Below, piece after piece: positions 1 to 6,205 of a stretch of DNA of 6,205 nucleotides (its first letter is position 1; each line of letters begins with the position of its first letter). The notes below the pieces were generated by a model that had not been told where the DNA came from, searched no databases, and saw only the letters and a program-made list of their open reading frames with translations. Location: contig PDSN01000067.1 of NCBI GenBank assembly GCA_002748505.1, forward strand, positions 1 to 6,205, in the 5' to 3' direction. A program made the translations under genes and the position numbers. This DNA is from Gammaproteobacteria bacterium (GTDB lineage Bacteria; Pseudomonadota; Gammaproteobacteria; Pseudomonadales; Halieaceae).

Positions 1-1721
1 CCAGTGAGCAATGATGACTGGAACCAACCGCGATGCTGATCAGAGCCTTCTAAATATAAATCCGCCGGCGCCTGCAAGCCCTCGCGCTGACGCAGTACGC
101 AGGCGTGGGTGACACCCGAGTCAAACCATACGTCCAGGGTATCGGTGACTTTTTCATAATCCGGCGCTTCATCCCCCAATAAGTCTTCCACTGCAAGCTC
201 AAACCAGGCATTGATGCCGGACTTTTCAATCAGCCTGGCCACCTCTTCGATCAGCTCGGGCGTGCGCGGGTGCAGTTCAGCACTTTCGCGGTGCACAAAT
301 AAAGCGATGGGCACACCCCAGGTGCGCTGACGGGAAATACACCAGTCCGGGCGGTGCTCCAGCATGGCGCTGATACGCGCCTGCCCCCAATCGGGAATCC
401 AGTTCACCTCATTGACCGCCGCCTGAGCTTTGGCCAACAAACCGTTTTTGTTCATCGCCACGAACCACTGCGGCGTGGCGCGGAAAATCACTGGCGTTTT
501 ATGACGCCAGCAATGGGGGTAGGAGTGCTCGTAGCTTTCGCTGTGCAGCAAAACACCGCGCTCATTCAGCGCTTCGAGAACGGCGTTATTCGCCTTTAAC
601 ACATGCTGACCGGCAAACAATGCGGTCTCCGGTAAGTAAACACCGTTGCCGCCCACAGGGTTGTACACCTCTATGCCATATTGCTGACAGACGGCGAAAT
701 CCTCCACACCATGTGCAGGTGCCGTGTGCACAGCGCCAGTACCCGCATCGGTGGTCACGTGATCGCCCAGAATCACCGGCACGGTGCGATCATACAAGGG
801 ATGCTGCAAGGACAAGTTTTCCAGCGCCCTGCCCTGGCAGTGTCCCAACGTTTCAACATCTTCAAGACCGATACGCCTGGCCACAGTTTCAGCCAGTTCC
901 TCTGCCACCACCAGCAGCTTATCGCCCGCACACAGCAGCACATAGGAAAGCTCAGCGTGCAAACACACCGCCATATTGGCGGGAATCGTCCAGGGGGTTG
1001 TAGTCCAGATAGGCACCACAACCGGCAGGTTTTTATCAACCGCAAAGGCTTTTAAAAACGCTGCGCTGTCGATAGCGTTAAATGCCACATCAATCGCTGG
1101 TGAGGTCTTATCCTGATACTCCACCTCGGCCTCGGCCAGGGCTGACTGGCAGTCCACGCACCAATGCACCGGCTTGAAACCCTTGTGCAAATGACCGTTG
1201 TCGATAATACGTCCCAAAGCACGCACGATATTGGCCTCAAAAGCGTAATTCATGGTGAGATAGGGATCGTCCCAATCACCCAGCACACCCATGCGCACAA
1301 ATTCCTGGCGTTGGTTGTCCACCTGCCGGGTGGCATATTCACGACACTTTTGACGAAACGCACTGGCGTCCAGTTTGTGCCCGGGCTTACCGTGCTTTTT
1401 CTCGACGTTCAGTTCAATCGGCAAACCGTGGCAGTCCCAACCCGGCACGTAGGGGGCATCAAAGCCCTCCAGCGTGCGCGACTTGACAATAATGTCCTTG
1501 AGCACCTTGTTGACGGCGTGACCGATATGCAAATCGCCGTTTGCATAAGGAGGGCCATCGTGCAGAATATATTTTGGGCGGCCGGCGCAAACCTCGCGAA
1601 TTTTTTCGTACAGCTTACCCTCTTGCCATTGTTTGAGGCGTGCAGGTTCGCGCTGGGCGAGATTGGCCTTCATGGGGAACGCCGTCTTCGGCAGGTTCAA
1701 AGTGCTTTTGTATTCGCTCAT
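1..1721 (-). CDS. ileS: Isoleucine--tRNA ligase, N-terminal 573 residues (gene continues past the left edge)
   Basis: Cytoplasmic class I aminoacyl-tRNA synthetase that charges tRNA-Ile with isoleucine and hydrolyses mischarged Val-tRNA-Ile. I translated the frame through the window and it is open without interruption from the ATG at 1721. The protein begins MSEYKSTLNLPKTAFPMKAN. Visible motifs are the HIGH signature at residues 65-68 (ANGDLHIGHAVNK), GWDCHGLPIE at 94-103, the editing-domain threonine motif WTTTPWT at 239-245, GTGAVHTAPAHG with a following Asp at 327-341, SRQRTWGVPI at 463-472, VWFDSG at 531-536 and LEGSDQHRGWF at 557-567. The editing (CP1) domain therefore looks intact. The family is about 930-940 residues, so the KMSKS loop, anticodon-binding domain and zinc-binding tail lie outside. 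The HIGH region resembles the usual bacterial (type 1) enzyme. The start is 7 nt after the ribF stop and has no strong Shine-Dalgarno, suggesting translational coupling to ribF. Confidence 0.98.
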   Translation of the reverse strand, partial: MSEYKSTLNLPKTAFPMKANLAQREPARLKQWQEGKLYEKIREVCAGRPKYILHDGPPYANGDLHIGHAVNKVLKDIIVKSRTLEGFDAPYVPGWDCHGLPIELNVEKKHGKPGHKLDASAFRQKCREYATRQVDNQRQEFVRMGVLGDWDDPYLTMNYAFEANIVRALGRIIDNGHLHKGFKPVHWCVDCQSALAEAEVEYQDKTSPAIDVAFNAIDSAAFLKAFAVDKNLPVVVPIWTTTPWTIPANMAVCLHAELSYVLLCAGDKLLVVAEELAETVARRIGLEDVETLGHCQGRALENLSLQHPLYDRTVPVILGDHVTTDAGTGAVHTAPAHGVEDFAVCQQYGIEVYNPVGGNGVYLPETALFAGQHVLKANNAVLEALNERGVLLHSESYEHSYPHCWRHKTPVIFRATPQWFVAMNKNGLLAKAQAAVNEVNWIPDWGQARISAMLEHRPDWCISRQRTWGVPIALFVHRESAELHPRTPELIEEVARLIEKSGINAWFELAVEDLLGDEAPDYEKVTDTLDVWFDSGVTHACVLRQREGLQAPADLYLEGSDQHRGWFQSSLLT

Positions 1722-1728
1722 ACTCTGT

Positions 1729-2667
1729 TTACTCACAAGCCGCAAAATAAGCGCGGCTTTGGTCGCTATCGATTCCTATTTGGGTTTGCAAAGCCTCAAT
1801 CGAGGCAAATTTTTGTTCGTCGCGCAGTTTTTGGCAAAAACTCACCGTCACTCGACGACCGTATATATTCCTGTTCACGTCCAGAAGATGCACTTCCAGG
1901 TTGGCTTTGATGCTCTCGTTCACCGTGGGGCGAGTGCCGATATTGGCAACGCCGCAATAAACCTCCGCTTCGCCATCGACCGCCAGGCGTACCGCGAACA
2001 CACCCGACAAGGGCGCTCGCAGGCGACACAACTCGATATTGGCGGTGGGAAACCCCAAACTGCGACCAAGCTGACGCCCGTAAACCACCTTACCACTCAT
2101 GGTAAACGCTCTCCCGAGCAGGCGTTCGGCCTGGGCAAAATCCGCCACTGCCAACGCCTCGCGAATGCGGGTGCTACTGACTCGCTGGCCGTCCATTTCC
2201 ACGGTATCTGTGGGCTCGGCGCTAAAACCCTGTTTCGCACCGATGTCACGAATCAGGGCGAGATCACCCTGCCGGTCATTGCCAAAACGAAAATCATCGC
2301 CAATTACCGCATGTTTAATACCGAGACCGTCGATAAACACCCGCTCGACAAAGCGCCGCGCACCCATTTGTTGTAGCTGCGGGTTAAAGCGCAAACACAG
2401 TAATCTGTCGATGCCCAGCGCACTAATTGCCAGGTACTTCTCGCGCAGGGTCATCAAACGCGCAGGCGATTGCAGCGGCGCGAAATACTCCGCCGGTAGT
2501 GGCTCGAACAGGATCACCGCAGAGGGCAAGTCATGTGCCTTAGCCGCGCGCAGCAATTGCCCCATTACCGCCTGGTGCCCGAGATGCACACCATCAAAGG
2601 CGCCAATAGTCGCCACGCAGCCACGGTGCCAGGGGCGCAAATTCACCAGCCCGCGTATCAATTCCAT
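1729..2667 (-). CDS. ribF: Bifunctional riboflavin kinase / FMN adenylyltransferase (FAD synthetase)
   Basis: Makes FMN from riboflavin and ATP, then FAD from FMN and ATP, in the cytoplasm. At 312 residues it has the usual bacterial RibF length. The N-terminal adenylyltransferase half carries the nucleotidyltransferase motif GAFDGVHLGH (residues 22-31), the IGDDFRFG segment (122-129) and SSTRIR (164-169). The C-terminal riboflavin kinase half carries GFPTAN (205-210), the metal/ATP-binding PTAN motif of the family, then NIGTRPT (242-248) and LEVHLLD (256-262), whose Glu257 matches the proposed catalytic glutamate. The start MELIRGL matches the family N terminus, although the AGGG before it is only 2 nt from the ATG. 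It follows murJ after 209 nt and has its own promoter. ileS starts 7 nt after its TAA, so the two should be co-transcribed. No FMN riboswitch-like leader is possible in the roughly 25-nt leader predicted. Confidence 0.97.
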   Translation of the reverse strand: MELIRGLVNLRPWHRGCVATIGAFDGVHLGHQAVMGQLLRAAKAHDLPSAVILFEPLPAEYFAPLQSPARLMTLREKYLAISALGIDRLLCLRFNPQLQQMGARRFVERVFIDGLGIKHAVIGDDFRFGNDRQGDLALIRDIGAKQGFSAEPTDTVEMDGQRVSSTRIREALAVADFAQAERLLGRAFTMSGKVVYGRQLGRSLGFPTANIELCRLRAPLSGVFAVRLAVDGEAEVYCGVANIGTRPTVNESIKANLEVHLLDVNRNIYGRRVTVSFCQKLRDEQKFASIEALQTQIGIDSDQSRAYFAACE

Positions 2668-2692
2668 CGCCCTGCGCCAATTCCGTCACAAA

Positions 2693-2719
2693 GCGGCCAA
2701 TTATAACGGATAATTCCGC
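2693..2719. promoter_or_regulatory. Imperfect palindrome overlapping the ribF -10 box
   Basis: On the plus strand the arms are GCGG (2693-2696) and AATTAT (2699-2704), then a 5-nt centre (2705-2709), then ATAATT (2710-2715) and CCGC (2716-2719). The inner arms pair perfectly over 6 bp and the outer arms over 4 bp, with two unpaired bases on one side only. The element covers the -10 hexamer, most of the spacer and the likely start site, where a repressor operator could sit. An AT-rich -10 tends to make palindromes by chance, so a binding site is only an inference. Confidence 0.35.
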
Positions 2720-2728
2720 TATGCTCAC
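2693..2728 (-). promoter_or_regulatory. Predicted sigma-70 promoter for ribF-ileS
   Basis: The minus strand shows a perfect TATAAT at 2700-2705. Seventeen nucleotides upstream is GTGAGC at 2723-2728, which matches only three of six positions of TTGACA. Transcription would begin near 2693, giving a leader of about 25 nt before the ribF ATG at 2667. It lies in the only sizeable gap between genes in the window, which supports a real promoter. The -35 is weak, so its strength, and whether it is regulated, are open. Confidence 0.65.
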
Positions 2729-2753
2729 CTGTGGATAGGGGAAAATGTGGGAT

Positions 2754-2780
2754 GGCGAGTGAACCGGAATCTTCACCGCC
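2754..2780 (-). other. Bulged hairpin downstream of murJ, possible weak terminator
   Basis: On the minus strand GGCG-GTGAA pairs with TTCAC-CGCC around an 8-nt loop, with one bulged T, giving a 9-bp stem. It begins about 96 nt after the murJ stop and ends about 26 nt before the ribF -35. There is no U tract directly behind it; the nearest run is four T at 2742-2745, eight nucleotides beyond the stem. This is not a canonical intrinsic terminator. It may instead be a 3'-end stabilising stem or a chance structure. Confidence 0.3.
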
Positions 2781-2876
2781 CGACGGGAACAACGCTCAGG
2801 ACACAGCCTGTTTCGGGTCAGCGCAAGGCGCCAAAACACTTCAGCGACCTGCCCACTATCCGCACACTCGCCCCAA

Positions 2877-4472
2877 TCACGCGGGCGCGTGCAGATCCCT
2901 GTAGCGCAGACCACAGGCCAGCAGCACAAGCAGGTAGACCGCAAAACCCGCACCGCACAACAACAGCAACTGCCATGCGCGCTCAAAAGCGGACCAGACA
3001 AACCAGGCCTCAAGGGGCGGCAACATCAGTAACAGTACCGCAGCCATGGCAACGGTGGCCACAAGTAACACCAGCCACCAGCGCCTGTACTGCTCATCAG
3101 TCTGCCACACCCCCCCGTTGCGCAAACCGCGCCACAGCAAAAATGCATTGAGCCAGGCCGATAAGGCGGTCGCCAGGGCCAAACCCACATGCCCCAGGCC
3201 ATACCACCACATCAGCGGAAACACTAACAGGACATTGAACAGCATATTGGCAAGCATCGCTTTAATGCCAATCACTACCGGGGTGCGCGTGTCTTTACGG
3301 GCGTAAAAGCCCGGCGCCAAAACCTTAATGAGCATAAATGCGGTCAAACCCAGGGTATATGCGCGCAGACTCATCGCCGACATCGCAGTATCATCGGCGG
3401 TCAATGCGCCGTATTGAAACAGAGTGATCAAAATCGGCTGTGCCAGCACCAGCAAAGCGGCGCTTGCGGGCAATGCAATGAGCAAGACCATACGCGAAGC
3501 CCAGTGCAGCGTATGACGAAAAGCTTCGCCGCGCGACGCAGAACTGTGCAAAGACAAGCTGGGTAAAATCACGGTGGCAATGGCAATCCCAAAAACCCCC
3601 AGTGGCAATTCCGTTAAACGATCGGAATAGTACAGCCAAGACACGCTGCCCGTGGGCAAAAACGACGCCAGAACGGTATCCAGCAGCAAATTGATCTGAC
3701 TGACTGAAACCCCGAACAAAGCGGGAATCATCAATTTGACAATGCGCCTGACACCTTCGTGGTGAGTATCAAACACCGGCCTTGGCAGCAATTCCAGACG
3801 GTATAAAAAAGGCAGCTGAAACAGCAATTGAATGGTGCCTGCCAGCAACACACCCCAGGCCAGCGCCATCACCGGCTCGTCGAACCAGGGCGCAATAAAC
3901 AGCGCTGCGGTAATCAAACTGACGTTTAACAGCACCGGGGTAAACGCTGGCACCGCGAAGCGGCCATAGCTGTTTAATACAGCGCCGCAAAAACCGGTAA
4001 GGGAAATTAACAACAAATACGGAAAGGTGATGCGAATCATCTGCACGGTGAGCTGATATTTCGCAGGATCACTTAAAAAACCCGGCGCAAACACCGCCGT
4101 GAGCCAGGGCGCCGTCAACACAAATACCGCTGTCAGCAGCAGCAGCGAGCCACCTAACACACCGGCAACACGGTCGAGCAGCGCGCGAACCTGTTGCACA
4201 TCCCCCAGCTGCCGGTAGTCCGCTAGCACAGGCACAAACGCCTGGGAAAAAGCACCTTCGGCAAATAAGCGGCGCAAAAAGTTAGGCACCTTAAAGGCGA
4301 CAAAAAAGGCATCGGCGTTGGCACTGGCGCCCACAAAACCCGCGAGCACGATATCGCGCACCAAGCCCAGGACACGGGACAGCATGGTCATCGCCGCCAC
4401 CACCGCACTTGAACGCAGCAGGCTGCGGGGTTCTCGCTGGCGCTTGGTTTCGTTCACTCCTGACTTAACCAT
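2877..4472 (-). CDS. murJ: Lipid II flippase MurJ (MOP superfamily)
   Basis: Inner-membrane protein that moves undecaprenyl-linked lipid II from the cytoplasmic to the periplasmic face for peptidoglycan assembly. The 531 residues are a chain of hydrophobic segments consistent with the 14 helices of the family. The N-terminal signature is conserved: SRVLGLVRD (residues 32-40), ADAFFVAFKVPNFLRRLFAEGAF (start near 53) and YYSDRLTELP (281-290). Arg33, Arg39, Arg67 and Arg285 correspond, at a constant offset of 15, to the functionally important Arg18, Arg24, Arg52 and Arg270 of E. coli MurJ; Asp54 and Glu72 match Asp39 and Glu57. The ATG at 4472 gives a 15-residue N-terminal extension and a 19-nt overlap with nudF. 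A GTG at 4457 (codon 6) would give 526 residues and a 4-nt GTGA overlap. Neither has an ideally spaced Shine-Dalgarno, so the start is uncertain. Translation is probably coupled to nudF. Confidence 0.96.
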   Translation of the reverse strand: MVKSGVNETKRQREPRSLLRSSAVVAAMTMLSRVLGLVRDIVLAGFVGASANADAFFVAFKVPNFLRRLFAEGAFSQAFVPVLADYRQLGDVQQVRALLDRVAGVLGGSLLLLTAVFVLTAPWLTAVFAPGFLSDPAKYQLTVQMIRITFPYLLLISLTGFCGAVLNSYGRFAVPAFTPVLLNVSLITAALFIAPWFDEPVMALAWGVLLAGTIQLLFQLPFLYRLELLPRPVFDTHHEGVRRIVKLMIPALFGVSVSQINLLLDTVLASFLPTGSVSWLYYSDRLTELPLGVFGIAIATVILPSLSLHSSASRGEAFRHTLHWASRMVLLIALPASAALLVLAQPILITLFQYGALTADDTAMSAMSLRAYTLGLTAFMLIKVLAPGFYARKDTRTPVVIGIKAMLANMLFNVLLVFPLMWWYGLGHVGLALATALSAWLNAFLLWRGLRNGGVWQTDEQYRRWWLVLLVATVAMAAVLLLMLPPLEAWFVWSAFERAWQLLLLCGAGFAVYLLVLLACGLRYRDLHAPA

Positions 4473-5080
4473 TGTCTGCGCAAGGTTTCACCGTTAAGCG
4501 CCAGCCATTGCAATACTATCAAGGTGTGCCCGTTATTGATTTTGCCTGCGGCCAATAACTGCAAAACCTCAGCCCTGGGCAGGGCATGCACTAAAATGTT
4601 TTCACCTTCGGTCTCAAGCCCCATTACCGCACCCGCACTGTGGGAGCACACCCGACCGCAAAACAAACGTACCTGCTCGGAACACGCGCCCGCCGAGGGA
4701 AAGTAATTCGCCACCGGCACAAGGCGGTCAATCACACAGCCCGCCTCTTCTTCGGCTTCGCGTTTTGCCACCTGCTCATCGCTTTCACCGGGATCGACCA
4801 CACCGGCAACCAGCTCCAACATCCACGCACTTTGACCTTTGCGCCGCGCCCCAGGGCGAAACTGCTCAACTAAAATCAGCTCATCGCGCTGGATATCGAA
4901 GGGCAGCACGCCCACCGCATCGCCGCGCTGAAACACTTCGCGTGTGAGCGGCTCACTCCAACCACCCTCAAACAAACGATGGCTCAGCACTTCTTTACTG
5001 ATGGTAAAAAAACCTTGATACGCGGTCTCCGACGCCAGCACTTTGACATCATCTTCTGCAAACTTAAGGGAGAAAGACAT
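4454..5080 (-). CDS. nudF: Nudix hydrolase, ADP-ribose pyrophosphatase (NudF/AdpP type)
   Basis: Cytoplasmic Nudix enzyme expected to split ADP-ribose into AMP and ribose 5-phosphate, clearing a reactive nucleotide sugar. The Nudix box is complete at residues 93-115, in the form G-x5-E-x7-RE-x-x-EE-x-G; it starts GVVDPGE and contains REAEEEAG with the metal-binding glutamates. The length of 208 residues and several blocks outside the box resemble E. coli AdpP (209 residues): HRLF (34-37), a V/LLPFD segment (58-62), the VEQFR strand (71-75), the GLETEGENI loop where AdpP has its catalytic Glu162, and LQWLALNG near the C terminus. Family members also hydrolyse other nucleoside diphosphate sugars, so the exact substrate is inferred. 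It starts 25 nt after pyrB, with AGAG about 6 nt before the ATG, and its TGA overlaps the start of murJ. All three genes are probably on one transcript. Confidence 0.93.
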   Translation of the reverse strand: MSFSLKFAEDDVKVLASETAYQGFFTISKEVLSHRLFEGGWSEPLTREVFQRGDAVGVLPFDIQRDELILVEQFRPGARRKGQSAWMLELVAGVVDPGESDEQVAKREAEEEAGCVIDRLVPVANYFPSAGACSEQVRLFCGRVCSHSAGAVMGLETEGENILVHALPRAEVLQLLAAGKINNGHTLIVLQWLALNGETLRRQWLSQE

Positions 5081-5092
5081 AAGGTACTCTTG

Positions 5093-5118
5093 TTAAAAGC
5101 ATCGTTTAAAAGCGTCGT
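5093..5118. repeat. Tandem 13-bp duplication across the pyrB stop codon
   Basis: On the plus strand TTAAAAGCATCGT (5093-5105) is followed directly by TTAAAAGCGTCGT (5106-5118), identical at 12 of 13 positions. The right copy encodes the last four codons and TAA of pyrB; the left copy lies in the pyrB-nudF spacer and repeats that ending out of frame. The simplest reading is a local slippage duplication of the pyrB 3' end. It does not alter either reading frame. Confidence 0.8.
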
Positions 5119-6119
5119 TTGGTATACCAGTTCACTTCCCTGGCGTGCAGGTCCACTTGCTCGACCACATCCAGGATCAAGGCAAACAGTGCCATACGCA
5201 CCAGCACGCCGTTGTCAGTTTGACGGAAAATGGCAAGATTTGGATTGTCGTTCAAGTCGTCCGCAAGCTCCTGCGCATCGGCGCGTGAATCACGGGGCAG
5301 CGGATGCATAATGACCGTATTGGGTTCGCAGTGCCGCGTGTAAATGCTTTGGTTTAAACGAAAACGCCCGCGGTACAAATCTGCCTCTTCACGCGAGGCG
5401 AAGCGCTCTTCCTGAATACGGGTGGAGTACACTATATCGACCTTGCCAATATTGTCTTCAAGCTGGTCGGTGACGAGTACGCTATGCCCCGCCTCTCGCA
5501 AGGTTTCCACCAACTCATCGGGCATCGCCAGCTCCCCGGGCGAAATCATCACCAGGGAAATATCGTCGTACAGGCACAGCAGCTTGCACAGGGAGTGCAC
5601 GGTACGGCCATGTTTCAAATCACCCACCAGTGCCAAACGCAGTTTGTCGATACTGCGGCCACGGGCACGTAATTCATTGCGAATAGTGTAGAGATCAAGC
5701 AATGCCTGGCTGGGGTGTTCGTTGCTGCCATCGCCGCCGTTGATCACCGGCACCCGGCTCGCCTCGGCGAACTCAGCGACCGAGCCGGATTCGGGGTGGC
5801 GCATAGCGATCACATCGGAATAACCGCTTAGCACCCGCGCGGTATCGTACAAAGACTCGCCCTTGACGATAGCACTGCTGGCAAAGCCCGTGGTTTCTCG
5901 CACCTCACCACCGAGCAGGTTGAAGGCACTGCCAAAACTGACGCGGGTACGGGTAGAGGGCTCAAAAAACATCGAGCCCAAAATCGCGCCATCCAAGACT
6001 CGGGTGGCCAATTTGCGTGTGGCGTAGGGCTCCATGGCGTCTGCCACGTCAAACACCCGCTCCACATCACCACGTTCGAACTGATTAACCGAAAGCACAT
6101 GACTGCCGGGAAACTGCAT
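5106..6119 (-). CDS. pyrB: Aspartate carbamoyltransferase catalytic chain
   Basis: Condenses carbamoyl phosphate with aspartate to N-carbamoyl-aspartate, the first committed step of UMP synthesis, in the cytoplasm. The 337 residues carry the carbamoyl-phosphate signature FEPSTRTR (52-59), KGES (86-89, matching Lys84 of the E. coli enzyme), HPSQALLD (135-142), GDLKHGRTVHSL (166-177), STRIQEERF (232-240, the aspartate-binding RxQ segment) and HPLPR (272-276). It is longer than the roughly 311-residue E. coli chain, mainly from a longer N terminus (MQFPGSHVLSVNQF) and C terminus. The start is supported by AGAGGA 8 nt upstream. The next gene is nudF, not the regulatory subunit pyrI, and no pyrC-like partner is present in the window. 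Feedback regulation through PyrI therefore cannot be assumed. It is the promoter-proximal gene of the pyrB-nudF-murJ cluster. Confidence 0.98.
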   Translation of the reverse strand: MQFPGSHVLSVNQFERGDVERVFDVADAMEPYATRKLATRVLDGAILGSMFFEPSTRTRVSFGSAFNLLGGEVRETTGFASSAIVKGESLYDTARVLSGYSDVIAMRHPESGSVAEFAEASRVPVINGGDGSNEHPSQALLDLYTIRNELRARGRSIDKLRLALVGDLKHGRTVHSLCKLLCLYDDISLVMISPGELAMPDELVETLREAGHSVLVTDQLEDNIGKVDIVYSTRIQEERFASREEADLYRGRFRLNQSIYTRHCEPNTVIMHPLPRDSRADAQELADDLNDNPNLAIFRQTDNGVLVRMALFALILDVVEQVDLHAREVNWYTKRRF

Positions 6120-6127
6120 CGCTTGCT

Positions 6128-6133
6128 TCCTCT
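6128..6133 (-). promoter_or_regulatory. Ribosome binding site of pyrB
   Basis: The minus strand reads AGAGGA, followed by 8 nt and then the ATG at 6119. It is the best Shine-Dalgarno in the window and fixes the pyrB start at MQFPGSHV rather than at the upstream ATG at 6160, which overlaps the -10 box and is out of frame. Confidence 0.75.
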
Positions 6134-6151
6134 ATGAAAAAAGTGAGAGAC

Positions 6152-6187
6152 AACAGCCATTATAGGCCAAATCGAGTGCTGTGGGCG
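6152..6187 (-). promoter_or_regulatory. Predicted promoter of pyrB (pyrB-nudF-murJ)
   Basis: A perfect TATAAT occurs on the minus strand at 6159-6164, placing the transcription start near 6152 and giving a leader of about 33 nt. At a 17-nt spacing the -35 would be CGCCCA (6182-6187), which hardly resembles TTGACA, and there is no extended -10 TG. The leader is too short for an E. coli-like pyrBI attenuator with a leader peptide. It does contain a run of six T (6141-6146 region on the minus strand). A weak -35 could mean activator dependence, or simply a modest promoter. Confidence 0.55.
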
Positions 6188-6205
6188 CTGTGATTTTGGG
6201 TATTG

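Noticed and set aside
773..1240. Short minus-strand frames that might suggest ileS is broken
   Set aside because: They are in a different frame. Translating 1-1721 shows one uninterrupted IleS frame through this region, including the editing-domain motifs.
1722..1728. T-box leader or other riboswitch before ileS
   Set aside because: Only 7 nt separate ribF and ileS, leaving no room for a leader structure.
1164..2376. Two long plus-strand open frames (1164-1910 and 1633-2376, about 248 codons each)
   Set aside because: They lie entirely antisense to ileS and ribF, whose frames carry complete family motifs, and their translations show no recognisable domain.
2705..2720. Divergent plus-strand promoter suggested by GATAAT in the murJ-ribF gap
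   Set aside because: GATAAT is the mirror arm of the palindrome, there is no matching -35, and no gene lies downstream on the plus strand.
2594..3013. Minus-strand open frame of 139 codons bridging the murJ 3' end, the gap and the ribF 5' end
   Set aside because: It overlaps both real genes in another frame, is rich in Cys and Arg without any motif, and contains the ribF promoter.
6120..6158. UTP-sensitive attenuator or leader peptide before pyrB
   Set aside because: The leader is only about 33 nt, with no hairpin plus U tract and no complete leader ORF. The ATG at 6160 falls inside the -10 region and would not be transcribed.

Overview
The window is an ordinary, gene-dense stretch of a gammaproteobacterial chromosome. 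All five recognisable genes lie on the minus strand, so the direction of transcription runs from the right end (6205) to the left end (1). In that order they are pyrB (aspartate carbamoyltransferase), nudF (Nudix ADP-ribose pyrophosphatase), murJ (lipid II flippase), ribF (bifunctional riboflavin kinase/FAD synthetase) and the N-terminal 573 codons of ileS (isoleucyl-tRNA synthetase), which leaves the window at its left edge. The protein sequences resemble gammaproteobacterial versions, and a murJ-ribF-ileS order is familiar from pseudomonads and their marine relatives. A Cellvibrionales- or Pseudomonadales-like source is my inference; the window contains no taxonomic marker.

Layout. 6120-6205 is the pyrB upstream region, with a consensus TATAAT box, a good ribosome binding site and a weak -35. 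pyrB (5106-6119), nudF (4454-5080) and murJ (2877-4472) are separated by 25 nt and then by an overlap (19 nt, or 4 nt if murJ starts at a downstream GTG), so they look like one transcription unit. A 209-nt gap (2668-2876) follows murJ. It holds a bulged hairpin and then a clear second promoter whose -10 sits in an imperfect 27-bp palindrome. ribF (1729-2667) and ileS (1-1721) follow with only 7 nt between them and form a second unit. lspA, fkpB and ispH would be expected after ileS in many gammaproteobacteria, but that lies outside the window.

Function. These are housekeeping genes: pyrimidine synthesis, nucleotide sanitation, peptidoglycan precursor export, flavin cofactor synthesis and tRNA charging. 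All show intact catalytic motifs, and I see no frameshift, mobile element, CRISPR array, RNA gene or foreign-looking island. The plus strand has several long open frames, but all are antisense shadows of the real genes. I did not find an undescribed system. The points worth checking are small: the murJ start, the palindromic ribF promoter, the short duplication at the pyrB stop codon, and the unusual pyrB-nudF-murJ grouping without pyrI or pyrC.
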